Of a stretch of 64,000 nucleotides of DNA, positions 1 through 7,361 are shown one piece after another; the first letter of the stretch is position 1, and the number at the start of each line of letters is the position of its first letter. Position numbers and translations under genes: made by a program. This DNA comes from Idiomarina sp. GTDB taxonomy: Bacteria; Pseudomonadota; Gammaproteobacteria; Enterobacterales; Alteromonadaceae. The notes beneath the pieces were generated by a model. That model ran no database searches, had not been told where the DNA came from, and worked only from the letters and a program-made list of their open reading frames with translations. The stretch is from NCBI GenBank assembly GCA_022565355.1, contig JAIUMU010000004.1:1-64000 (forward strand), written 5' to 3'.

Positions 1-79
1 CGAACTCAGAAGTGAAACATGTCAGCGCCGATGGTAGTGTGGGGCTTCCCCATGTGAGAGTAGGACACCGCCAGGCTCC
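1..79 (+). rRNA. rrf: 5S ribosomal RNA, 3' part
   Basis: The first ~79 bases match the 3' two thirds of a bacterial 5S rRNA, including the segment CATGTGAGAGTAGGACACCG and the closing GCCAGGCTCC. The 5' ~36 bases lie outside the window. The terminator that follows directly marks this as the end of an rRNA operon read on the + strand. The exact 3' end is uncertain by a few bases. Confidence 0.92.
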
Positions 80-91
80 TAATACGACAAG

Positions 92-119
92 AACCCCAGC
101 TTAACGGCTGGGGTTTTTT
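92..119 (+). terminator. rRNA operon intrinsic terminator
   Basis: A strong hairpin has arms CCCCAGC (94-100) and GCTGGGG (107-113), extended by A-T pairs, and is followed by a run of six T. It lies about 13 bases after the 5S rRNA and ends the rrn transcript. Confidence 0.9.
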
Positions 120-153
120 CGTTTGCGCTTCTAATAAAGCCGACAGATCCCTT

Positions 154-162
154 TGGTATACT
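154..162 (+). promoter_or_regulatory. putative extended -10 promoter of the TonB receptor
   Basis: TGGTATACT is an extended -10 element (TG, one base, TATACT) in the gap between the rRNA terminator and the receptor gene. It would start RNA near 169 and leave a leader of about 80 bases. No good -35 element and no obvious Fur box were seen. This is inferred from motif only. Confidence 0.4.
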
Positions 163-250
163 TTAGTCTGATCTAGTCTTGTTGAATCCGCGTTATTCAC
201 CTAAGTTGTAATAATAAAGCACAATGGTAGTTCAGTAACGAAGGGAAAAC

Positions 251-2650
251 ATGATGAAAAAGACGTCGATCGGTTTAGCAATTACAGCAATACTTGTTGC
301 TCCAGCAGTTTCATCCGCACAAGAGCGTTCCACAAGCGCAACAGATCCTGAACGAATACAAGTAATTGGTTCACGATTAAGTGTTCGTACCGCAACCGAG
401 GGTAATGCCCCGGTGGATATTATTAGCGGTGAAGATTTGATCGCTGCCGGCTTTACTGAAACAGCTAAGGCTTTGCAGTACGCGGTACCAAGTTTTAACT
501 TTCCAAGCTCCTCAATTACCGATGGTTCAGACGCCGTACGGCCTGCTTCGCTACGCGGCCTTTCACCGGACCATACTCTCGTACTTGTAAACGGCAAACG
601 CCGTCATAGCAGCTCACTAGTGCATCTAAACGGTACTACCGGTAGAGGTAGCTCAAACGCTGATTTAAATGCGATTCCAATTTCAGCAATCAAACGTATA
701 GAAGTTTTGCGTGACGGTGCATCAGCGCAATATGGTTCAGATGCTATTGCCGGTGTGATCAACATCGTGTTGAAGGACAACGCTGAAGGTGGTGATCTTA
801 ACTTGAGCGTAGGGCAAACCTATGAGGGTGATGGAGAACAGATTAAGGTACATGGTAGCTTTGGTGTGAACTTGAATAACCAAGGCGCATTAATGATTGC
901 GGCTGAGTATCATGATAAAGCACGCACAAATCGCGCAGGCTTAGATCCTCGTCAACAATATCCGCTAGTAGACGGTGAGCTTGACCCACGTGAAGCAACG
1001 TTTGATCGAAGAAGCCATCACGTAGGCGATGCGGAATTTGAAAATATCGCCCTGTTCTTTAATGCAGATTACCTAGTTGGTGATGGCCAGTTTTATGCAT
1101 TTGGCGGTGTAAGCGAGAGAACCTCGAAATCTGGTGCATTTTACCGCCGCGCGCTCGACGCGCGAAACGTATTGGAAGTATACCCAGATGGATTTTTACC
1201 ATCGTTAGCACCTGAAACCAGTGATATCTCGATTGCTTCGGGTTACCGGTTCGATATTGGTGATTGGTATGCAGATGCCAGTGTTGTATACGGTGAAAGT
1301 GAGTTCAATTATCGGTTAGAGAACTCGTTGAATGCTTCGTTCGGGCCTGCCTCACAAACTGAATTTGATGCAGGTACGTTAATTCACGATGAGCTTAATT
1401 TGAACTTTGAAGTATCGCGGTTAATTCCTTTTGTAAATTATTCAGATCTCTCATTGGCGATGGGAATTAGCTATCGTGAGAACGGTTACCAGATTAAGGC
1501 TGGTGAACCTGCATCATATGAAGATGGCGGCTTTGATAATCGTGCTGCGGGCAGCCAAGGGTTTACGGGTTTCCGCCCGGATTCTGAAATTAGCGAATCG
1601 CGCAATAATACCGGTGTATTTGTGGAAGTTGAGAACCAACTTACCGATCAGTTCCAATGGGCGGCAGCGTTACGCTTTGAGGACTACTCCGATTTCGGTA
1701 GCAACGTAAGTTGGAAGGTGTCTGGTCGTTATGAATTAAATGATCAGCTAGCTTTACGAGCAACGGCTAATACTGGTTTTCGAGCGCCGGGCGTACAGCA
1801 ACTCTATTTCACCAATATTTCTACCTTGTTCGTAAATCGTGATGGTGAGCTCGTGCCAGAGCAATCAGGTACTTTCAATAACCTGAGTGCGGTGGCGCGT
1901 GAACTAGAAGTAGGTGCGTTACAACCAGAAGAATCACAAAGCTATAGCATGGGTGTGGTTTGGAATGGGTACAGCGGCCTCTCGTTAACCGTTGATGCGT
2001 ATCAGATAGAGATCGACGATCGGATTATTCTATCGAGCTCCTTAGTGCCGGGTGATTCCCCTGCCGTAGCTGATGCGCTAGCTGCTGCGGGCGCCGATAA
2101 CGCTCGTTTCTTTATCAATGCGGTTGATACCACCACCCGTGGTATTGATGTTGTATTAGCCCAGCAATTTGATCTCAACGAATGGGGTTCGTTACGCGCG
2201 CAAGCGGCCTATGGTTACAATAAAACCAAAGTAAACTCGGTGAATGTGCCACCTATTTTAGATGGTTTAGAAGGGCGTTTATTTGATAATGTAGAACGTA
2301 CGCGAATGACGCGTTCGGTGCCACGCAATAGCGGCACGTTATCACTCACCCATAATTACGAGAAACTACAAACCCATTTAGCCTTTAGTTATTTTGGTGA
2401 CTATGTGTTGGAAAATAACGCTGGCACACGCACTACGTTCAGTGGCAAATGGATTGTGGATTTGTCGGCTCGTTACCAAGCAACAGAATCGATAGCGGTT
2501 CGAGTGGGGGCGCAGAACTTGTTCGATACCTACCCGGATAAACAGTTACCAGAGAATCAGTTTAATGGCATCTTTTTGTATCCTAATACAAATGCGCCGT
2601 TTGGTTTCAATGGCGGCTACTACTATGCCGAGTTGAGTTATCGTTTCTAA
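251..2650 (+). CDS. TonB-dependent outer membrane receptor
   Basis: This 799-residue protein has the full layout of a TonB-dependent receptor. A signal peptide is cut after about residue 23 (AVSSA). A TonB-box-like ERIQVIGSR lies at 34-42. The plug domain at about 50-178 includes LVNGKRRHS and the IEVLRDGASAQYGSDAIAGV region. A 22-strand-type barrel ends in the aromatic residues expected for BAM insertion (YAELSYRF). It would carry a scarce ligand across the outer membrane using TonB-ExbBD energy. The ligand cannot be told from sequence: there is no siderophore gene next door and no Fur box was seen. AAGGG at 241-245 supports the start at 251; ATG 254 is an alternative. It appears monocistronic, with terminators on both sides. 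Confidence 0.92.
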   Translation: MMKKTSIGLAITAILVAPAVSSAQERSTSATDPERIQVIGSRLSVRTATEGNAPVDIISGEDLIAAGFTETAKALQYAVPSFNFPSSSITDGSDAVRPASLRGLSPDHTLVLVNGKRRHSSSLVHLNGTTGRGSSNADLNAIPISAIKRIEVLRDGASAQYGSDAIAGVINIVLKDNAEGGDLNLSVGQTYEGDGEQIKVHGSFGVNLNNQGALMIAAEYHDKARTNRAGLDPRQQYPLVDGELDPREATFDRRSHHVGDAEFENIALFFNADYLVGDGQFYAFGGVSERTSKSGAFYRRALDARNVLEVYPDGFLPSLAPETSDISIASGYRFDIGDWYADASVVYGESEFNYRLENSLNASFGPASQTEFDAGTLIHDELNLNFEVSRLIPFVNYSDLSLAMGISYRENGYQIKAGEPASYEDGGFDNRAAGSQGFTGFRPDSEISESRNNTGVFVEVENQLTDQFQWAAALRFEDYSDFGSNVSWKVSGRYELNDQLALRATANTGFRAPGVQQLYFTNISTLFVNRDGELVPEQSGTFNNLSAVARELEVGALQPEESQSYSMGVVWNGYSGLSLTVDAYQIEIDDRIILSSSLVPGDSPAVADALAAAGADNARFFINAVDTTTRGIDVVLAQQFDLNEWGSLRAQAAYGYNKTKVNSVNVPPILDGLEGRLFDNVERTRMTRSVPRNSGTLSLTHNYEKLQTHLAFSYFGDYVLENNAGTRTTFSGKWIVDLSARYQATESIAVRVGAQNLFDTYPDKQLPENQFNGIFLYPNTNAPFGFNGGYYYAELSYRF

Positions 2651-2672
2651 TCACCTTCGCAGTTTAAGTAAC

Positions 2673-2699
2673 AAGCAGCCTTTCGGGGCTGCTTTTTTT
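2673..2699 (+). terminator. intrinsic terminator of the TonB receptor gene
   Basis: The hairpin AAGCAGCC / GGGCTGCTT with a TTTC loop is followed by seven T, 22 bases after the receptor stop codon. Confidence 0.85.
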
Positions 2700-2707
2700 A
2701 TGCCGAG

Positions 2708-2761
2708 TAGCGGTAGTGAAAACCGCTATTTGTTAGTGCTTTCTGCACTCTTTCGGAGTGC
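2708..2761. other. two inverted repeats upstream of a sigma-54-type promoter
   Basis: TAGCGGT (2708-2714) pairs with ACCGCTA (2722-2728), and GCACTC (2745-2750) pairs with GAGTGC (2756-2761). They lie roughly 100-150 bases upstream of the -24/-12 element at 2858-2874, where a bacterial enhancer-binding protein would sit. They could instead be mere RNA hairpins. I cannot match them to a known activator site. Confidence 0.3.
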
Positions 2762-2857
2762 TGAGGTTGAGTACTGATTACCCATTCATCAGGATTGATA
2801 CCGCATGGTTTACGCGAAACTCACTATTTATATGGGCCACAGGATGTTTTTATAACA

Positions 2858-2874
2858 TTGGCACGAAATTTGTA
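2858..2874 (+). promoter_or_regulatory. sigma-54 (RpoN) -24/-12 promoter
   Basis: TTGGCACGAAATTTGTA matches the sigma-54 consensus TGGCACG-N4-TTGC(A/T) at all but one key base. The -24 GG (2860-2861) and the -12 GT (2872-2873, usually GC) are exactly 10 bases apart. The predicted start is near 2885, about 38 bases before the ATG at 2923, with the ribosome site in between. The site serves only the small membrane protein gene and possibly the copper chaperone after it. Confidence 0.65.
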
Positions 2875-2922
2875 TCTTCATAGGTAATGAAATAACAAAT
2901 AGCTGAATTGCAGGAGATACAA

Positions 2923-3216
2923 ATGAAAACTTTATTCTGGGTGTTGTTAACGATCGTACTATTGGCGGTATTTGGCCCTACTATCGTGGGCTTTATTATT
3001 AGCTTATTTGCGGTGGTTCTCGTGCCATTACTTGTGATTGCATTATTAGGCGGCATTGCTTTCGTAGTAGGAACCGCATTATTTGGTAGCGTAGCTTTGG
3101 CTACTGCAATCGCGGCAGGTGTTTTGGTGTTAGTAGGGTTCAGCTTGTTTTGGCCAATTATATTAATTGCTCTAGTGGTGTGGCTTTTTAGCCGCAGCCG
3201 TACCCAAACGGTATAA
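2923..3216 (+). CDS. small multi-spanning membrane protein, PspG-like
   Basis: This 97-residue protein is almost wholly hydrophobic, with about three membrane segments (roughly 4-25, 28-50 and 55-92) and a short basic tail (SRSRTQTV). It has no catalytic motif. The start is ATG 2923, set by AGGAG at 2912-2916; an in-frame TTG at 2908 lacks a site. A good sigma-54 promoter lies just upstream. A small inner-membrane protein under sigma-54 control recalls PspG of the phage-shock response, but the sequence itself is too featureless to prove homology, so the name is an inference. The copper chaperone gene starts 44 bases later and may be co-transcribed. Confidence 0.6.
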   Translation: MKTLFWVLLTIVLLAVFGPTIVGFIISLFAVVLVPLLVIALLGGIAFVVGTALFGSVALATAIAAGVLVLVGFSLFWPIILIALVVWLFSRSRTQTV

Positions 3217-3260
3217 AATTGGTTAAAGTAGGTTCATCTTATTGTAACGGGACATCGTTC

Positions 3261-3719
3261 ATGAAAAACCTACTAAAAACTACCAGTGTTGCTGCTCTTA
3301 CTTTTCTATTGGCTACTGTAACGCCGGCCTATGCAGACGTTGATGTTGAAAGCCTTTGGTTGCGTGAATCTATTCCAGGGCAACCCAACGGTGCAGGTTT
3401 TGGCGTGCTGCGTAATCGAGGCACCGAAGATATGCTGTTAGTAGGTGCTAGCACCAGTGTGGCTAATGATGTTGAAATTCACCAGCATGTTCGGGAAGGC
3501 GAGCAGATGCGGATGGAGCAGATGGACATGTTAGTAATCCCTGCGGGCGAATCGGTAACCCTACAACCTGGCGGATATCATTTGATGTTGATGCAGTTGA
3601 GTGAACCCTTGCGAGTAGGAGATGCTCACGAAGTTACTCTTATTTTTAGCGATGGATCGTCATTAAACGTTGCTGCCGAAGTGCGTGCGCTGGTGCAGAA
3701 TCGCCATGGTGGTCACTAG
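3261..3719 (+). CDS. PCu(A)C family periplasmic copper chaperone
   Basis: This secreted protein of 152 residues has a signal peptide cut after AYA (residue 25) and a PCu(A)C domain. It carries the family copper motif exactly: His74, ten residues, Met85, 21 residues, His107-X-Met109. A second His-rich end (NRHGGH) closes it. The family binds Cu(I) in the periplasm and hands it to the CuA site of cytochrome c oxidase. The start is ATG 3261 because the signal peptide begins there; the longer reading from TTG 3219 would put 14 residues before it. No Sco or cox gene is adjacent, so the partner is unknown. Confidence 0.82.
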   Translation: MKNLLKTTSVAALTFLLATVTPAYADVDVESLWLRESIPGQPNGAGFGVLRNRGTEDMLLVGASTSVANDVEIHQHVREGEQMRMEQMDMLVIPAGESVTLQPGGYHLMLMQLSEPLRVGDAHEVTLIFSDGSSLNVAAEVRALVQNRHGGH

Positions 3720-3875
3720 TATTGTTACTTAGGTTACTGCCTTTAAACTGATCTACCGAGGCAAAGAAAGTGCCGAAAATATTGCGTAAATCCGCATTTC
3801 TAATAGTGAGAATGCGGCAGCGGTGCCCATTCTGGTGTAATATGTGGGAAAGTTCTGTAGTAAAGGGTAGTGATC

Positions 3876-4652
3876 ATGAATAGAAAAAATCAAGGAATGA
3901 AGTACAGTTCAACGGCTCTTGCTGCTGCCAGTGCCTTACTATTTTCGGCCACCGCATCAGCCGATATTCTCAGTGTTGAAGCCGAGGTTCAGTATTGGCA
4001 ATCTAAGCCTAGCGGTGGGCATACACCGCAAGTGGTAACGCTTCCTGGTGGAGTAGTGATAGATAATGAACCGCGGCAATATCGTTGGAGTGATAGCGGC
4101 CAAATGCGTTTAGGTTTATCGTTGTATCATTTCATACCTCTAGTGCCAAATATCAAAATAGAAACACAGGAACTGAAGTTTAACGCGCCTCGAGGCTCAG
4201 CCCCGATGTCGGGAAGCAGCCATACAGTGAATATGGATTTAGGCCATGAAACTTATACGTTGTTTTATGCGCCACTTGATAATGGCCTAACAGAAGTGAA
4301 GTTTGGCGTTAGTTTAAAGCAATTTGATGGCCATATCACCGAGTTTGAGGATACCAGTACGTACGCGATGTGGCGTGTTAAAGAATATATCTACTCAGGA
4401 TACCTTCGAGGTGCTGCAAGCCTCCCATTTACAGGCTTTTCGGTTGTAGCTCAAGGCCATGTTGGTGTTGGTAGCCATGAGTTTCACGATGTAGAAGCTG
4501 CAGTTCGATATCGTTTTCTAGATAGCATGATGTTTGATGGCCATGTAAGTTTGGGCTATCGCTCAATGAAGTTGCACTTCGATAACGAGCGCTCTATTAA
4601 TACTCATCATGAGTTCAAAGGGCCGTTTTTGAATTTAGCTTTGCGCTTCTAA
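3876..4652 (+). CDS. outer membrane beta-barrel protein, TIGR04219-like
   Basis: This 258-residue protein has a signal peptide ending in ATASA-D. It is followed by alternating beta strands rich in Tyr, Phe, Gly and His, and ends in LNLALRF, a BAM-type last strand with terminal Phe. The opening DILSVEAEVQYW and the length fit the small outer-membrane family known as TIGR04219, whose function is unknown. AAGGG at 3863-3867 favours ATG 3876; GTG 3870 is too close and ATG 3897 is possible. It appears to be a single-gene unit, closed by the terminator at 4669-4700. Confidence 0.65.
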   Translation: MNRKNQGMKYSSTALAAASALLFSATASADILSVEAEVQYWQSKPSGGHTPQVVTLPGGVVIDNEPRQYRWSDSGQMRLGLSLYHFIPLVPNIKIETQELKFNAPRGSAPMSGSSHTVNMDLGHETYTLFYAPLDNGLTEVKFGVSLKQFDGHITEFEDTSTYAMWRVKEYIYSGYLRGAASLPFTGFSVVAQGHVGVGSHEFHDVEAAVRYRFLDSMMFDGHVSLGYRSMKLHFDNERSINTHHEFKGPFLNLALRF

Positions 4653-4668
4653 TTCCTAAATGCGATTA

Positions 4669-4700
4669 CAAAAAAGGTCACTGCGAAGTGACCTTTTTTT
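4669..4700. terminator. bidirectional terminator
   Basis: AAAAAAGGTCACT pairs with AGTGACCTTTTTT around a GCGA loop. The A run on one side and T run on the other let it end both the barrel gene (+) and the DUF3299 gene (-). Confidence 0.85.
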
Positions 4701-4720
4701 GTGCCAGTTTTTGCGCTCTA

Positions 4721-5212
4721 TTAAAAATAAGAGATAACGCTACTGGCATCCAATTGGTAACCTACCAGCGCTAGGTCTGAATCACGATGCTCCACCTTCA
4801 TGGTGCCGGTAACCCAAACCGCATCATAAGTAACAGGATAAGGCACACCTTCTGGGAAGGTTACGTGAATGATTTGATTTGGCGGCGGAGGCGGCACGTG
4901 AATACAGGCACCAAAGTAAGGCACGAGTAGGAATTCAGTAACACGGCGATCATCACCCTCTAACTGCACAACATATCCTGGTATTTTTACGCGCTCACCA
5001 TCGAGTTCTGGAATTACCGGTGCATCCAAATTAGTTTGCACTTGCATATCAGGATTCTGTTCATAAAACATGGGATCGCGCACTGCAGGGGCCATCCAAT
5101 CAGATGGCTTTAAATCATTCCATTTTAACTCGCGCACATCTGCACTAGCTGAATGCACTGATAAAGCAAAGGCTGCACTTGCTACTACTGCCAAGTAATT
5201 TACTAACTTCAT
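4721..5212 (-). CDS. DUF3299 periplasmic protein
   Basis: This 163-residue protein has a signal peptide (about 1-24, ending SASA) and a DUF3299 domain. Marker segments are LKWNDLKPSDW, IPGYVVQLE, FLLVPYFGACIHVPPPPPNQ and WVTGTM. The single Cys and the nearby His (CIH) are conserved in the family as I remember it. Its role is unknown. DUF3299 proteins are often found beside LolCDE-like ABC genes in marine gammaproteobacteria, as here. Its ATG follows the permease stop directly (TAA then ATG), so the two are translationally coupled. The His-rich permease upstream suggests a role in metal handling, by inference only. Confidence 0.8.
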   Translation of the reverse strand: MKLVNYLAVVASAAFALSVHSASADVRELKWNDLKPSDWMAPAVRDPMFYEQNPDMQVQTNLDAPVIPELDGERVKIPGYVVQLEGDDRRVTEFLLVPYFGACIHVPPPPPNQIIHVTFPEGVPYPVTYDAVWVTGTMKVEHRDSDLALVGYQLDASSVISYF

Positions 5213-6658
5213 TTATAACCTCATGGATAAACCATCTGTTAATGAATTACGGTAAGCTTGCCAGGCCGGTATTAAACTAATAACGAAACCAGCGCCTAAA
5301 ACGATCGCAACTCGTAACCATTCGGCACTTGATATACCGCCTAGTTCAACTACCACACCGAAATTACTTTGAATATACGGTGCCAGCGCAAAGATAAAGC
5401 CATACAGCATGCCAATACCTACAGCGATACCCGCTAAAGTAAGCACAACCGTTTCGCTCACTAATAGAGTAAATATAGTTCCGGGGCCAGCGCCAATGGA
5501 TCGCAGTACTGCCATTTCCCGTCTGCGTTCGCGTAGGCTAGCTAAAATGGTTGCCAGCATTCCGAGTAAACCAGCCAGCAGCACAAAGCCAGAAACTACC
5601 GATAGTGCCCGCTCAAAACCACTCAGGGTGCGCCATAAATCTTGTAATGTAGCACCTGGCATAATGGCGGTAAGCGGCTCAGGGCGATAGGTGTTGATTT
5701 CCCGCTGCATGAAAATAGCTCGCGGCCTGCTTTGCAAACCTAGCATAAAGGCACTTACGCTTGGGATGGGCGGCTGTTCGTGCTGCTGCTCATCACCATG
5801 GTGGCTGTGATGCTCGTGGTGCTCCTGCTCATCACCATGCTGGCTGTGATGCTCGTGGTGTTCATGCTCATCACCATGATGGCTGTGATGCGCATGGTGT
5901 TCATGCTCATCACCATGATGGCTGTGATGCGCATGGTGCTCATGTTCATCACCATGATGTTCGTGATGGTCATGGTGCTCATGCTCGTCATTATGATGCT
6001 CGTGGCCATGATCATCGTGTGCATGGCCACCGTGCATGATGTCGAGATCACGCAAACTAATATAGATCGCTTGATCCACAGGTGTGCCGGTGCGCGCCAA
6101 CACACCGGCAATGGTAAGGGGTTGATCATCGTGTTCATGAAAACTAATACTGCCGGTGCCGTGGGCTACTACCAGCTCATCACCAAGCTGCAAACCAAGC
6201 CGGCGTGCTACTTCGGCGCCAATTACGGCATTTTCTTGGCTAAAGGGCGCACCGCTGGTGAATACAAGCGGCTGCTGTTGGCCATAGCGGAAATGCTCAA
6301 AAAAGGTAGGCTCGGTAGCAACTACTGGGAATCCACGCACGCTATCACCAAGTGCTATCGGCACGCTCCACGTAACTTGGCTATTATTGGCCCAATGTTG
6401 ATAGGTTTCCCAGCTCACATTATTTGTAGGGTTGCCAATATGAAAAACTGAGTACAGCAATAAGTTCACGCTGCCGCTGCGGGCGCCAACGATAAGATCA
6501 GTGCCGGAAATCGTATTTGCAAAACCGGTGCGAGTTTCTTGGCTTACGCGCTCAACCCCAAGCAGCAGCATTACGCTAATGGCAATCGCGAGCAGGGTAA
6601 GAATGGCATTCGATTTGCGGCTGAGTAGGCTTGCGATCGCAAGTTTAATTACCTGCAT
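5213..6658 (-). CDS. FtsX/MacB-type ABC permease with histidine-rich repeat loop
   Basis: This 481-residue permease has the LolC/MacB plan: one membrane segment near the start (about 16-34), a large periplasmic domain (about 40-345) and three C-terminal segments (about 351-373, 396-428 and 446-466). The FtsX-domain motif REMAVLRSIGA lies at 380-390. The unusual part is residues 209-294, where an insert contains His, Glu, Asp, Ser and Gly almost exclusively. It includes tandem 13-residue units of the type HEHHAHHSHHGDE, and over 40 His fall in this stretch. This should be a periplasmic metal-binding arm, most plausibly for zinc, nickel or copper. It overlaps the ATPase gene by 14 bases and abuts DUF3299. 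The set recalls the zinc-regulated Zrg genes of Vibrio; the substrate is not proven. Confidence 0.85.
   Translation of the reverse strand: MQVIKLAIASLLSRKSNAILTLLAIAISVMLLLGVERVSQETRTGFANTISGTDLIVGARSGSVNLLLYSVFHIGNPTNNVSWETYQHWANNSQVTWSVPIALGDSVRGFPVVATEPTFFEHFRYGQQQPLVFTSGAPFSQENAVIGAEVARRLGLQLGDELVVAHGTGSISFHEHDDQPLTIAGVLARTGTPVDQAIYISLRDLDIMHGGHAHDDHGHEHHNDEHEHHDHHEHHGDEHEHHAHHSHHGDEHEHHAHHSHHGDEHEHHEHHSQHGDEQEHHEHHSHHGDEQQHEQPPIPSVSAFMLGLQSRPRAIFMQREINTYRPEPLTAIMPGATLQDLWRTLSGFERALSVVSGFVLLAGLLGMLATILASLRERRREMAVLRSIGAGPGTIFTLLVSETVVLTLAGIAVGIGMLYGFIFALAPYIQSNFGVVVELGGISSAEWLRVAIVLGAGFVISLIPAWQAYRNSLTDGLSMRL
5791..5985 (-). repeat. 39-bp in-frame tandem repeat (His-rich loop)
   Basis: On the + strand CATCACCATG recurs at 5791, 5830, 5869, 5908 and 5947, a strict 39-base period over five units with small base changes. 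Each unit encodes 13 residues of the permease loop. The period is a multiple of three, so slippage would change loop length without breaking the frame. The last unit is more diverged than the rest. Confidence 0.93.
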
Positions 6659-7358
6659 GGCTTACCTCCGCCGTATTCATATCAGCGAGCTCTATAATGC
6701 GATCAAAATGATGGCTGAGCGTGGCATCGTGGGTTACAAACACTAACGTAATATTCTGCTGCTCACACTCTTCTTGCAGGAGTTGCAGGAAATTATCGCG
6801 CGCATCAGTATCGAGTGCAGAAGTGGGTTCATCAGCGATGAGTAATTCGGGAGCGCCAAGCAAAGCTCGCGCTGCTGCAACTCGTTGTTGCTGGCCTACA
6901 CTAAGATTACCGGCTTGCGCGTGCCACAAGCTTTCGGCAATACCTAAGCGTGTAAGTAGGCGCTTACTTTCATCTTCGGCGCTTACATTTTGCGCCTGCA
7001 AACGAGCTTGCCGTGCTTTCGAGAAACTGGCCGCAAGCACTACATTCTGCAGCGCACTTAAATAGGGGAGCAAGTTGAATTGCTGGAAAATATAGCCAAC
7101 GTGGTCGGCCCGAAAGCGATCGCGTTGGCGTTGGGAAAGCTTACTTAAATCTGCATCGAGCACCATTAAGGTGCCCGATTGGGTTTGGTGTACACCAGCC
7201 AAGAGCGATAGTAGCGTTGATTTGCCGCTACCACTTGGGCCTCGTAACAGCACACGCTCACCTTTAGCAACTGCAAATTCAGCAATGCTAAGGGTAGGTT
7301 GCTTGTTACCTGGCCAGCAAAATTCAAGTTGCTGGCCCTGAATACACCAGTTACTCAT
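6645..7358 (-). CDS. ABC transporter ATP-binding protein, LolD/MacB type
   Basis: This 237-residue ATPase has every motif in order: Walker A GPSGSGKST (40-48), Q-loop Gln92, signature LSVGQQQR (152-159), Walker B LLIADEP with Asp176-Glu177, and the switch His in VFVTHD. The signature has V where LSGGQQ is usual. It should drive the His-rich permease encoded next, whose start lies 14 bases inside this gene. Its own ATG sits 3 bases after the ppa stop with no clear ribosome site, so it is probably co-transcribed with ppa and translated by coupling. LolCDE-like exporters move lipoproteins or small hydrophobic cargo; metal-linked relatives also exist. Confidence 0.9.
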   Translation of the reverse strand: MSNWCIQGQQLEFCWPGNKQPTLSIAEFAVAKGERVLLRGPSGSGKSTLLSLLAGVHQTQSGTLMVLDADLSKLSQRQRDRFRADHVGYIFQQFNLLPYLSALQNVVLAASFSKARQARLQAQNVSAEDESKRLLTRLGIAESLWHAQAGNLSVGQQQRVAAARALLGAPELLIADEPTSALDTDARDNFLQLLQEECEQQNITLVFVTHDATLSHHFDRIIELADMNTAEVSHAGN

Positions 7359-7361
7359 GGC

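Noticed and set aside
5791-5985. Regular 39-bp repeats that might suggest a CRISPR array
   Set aside because: The units are adjacent, with no unique spacers, and they lie in frame inside a permease gene.
5780-6451. A 223-codon open frame on the + strand, rich in Met, Leu, Ile and Val, that looks like a membrane protein
   Set aside because: It is the antisense reading of the His-rich repeat and the permease gene. His codons read backwards give Met and Val codons, so the hydrophobic look is an artefact.
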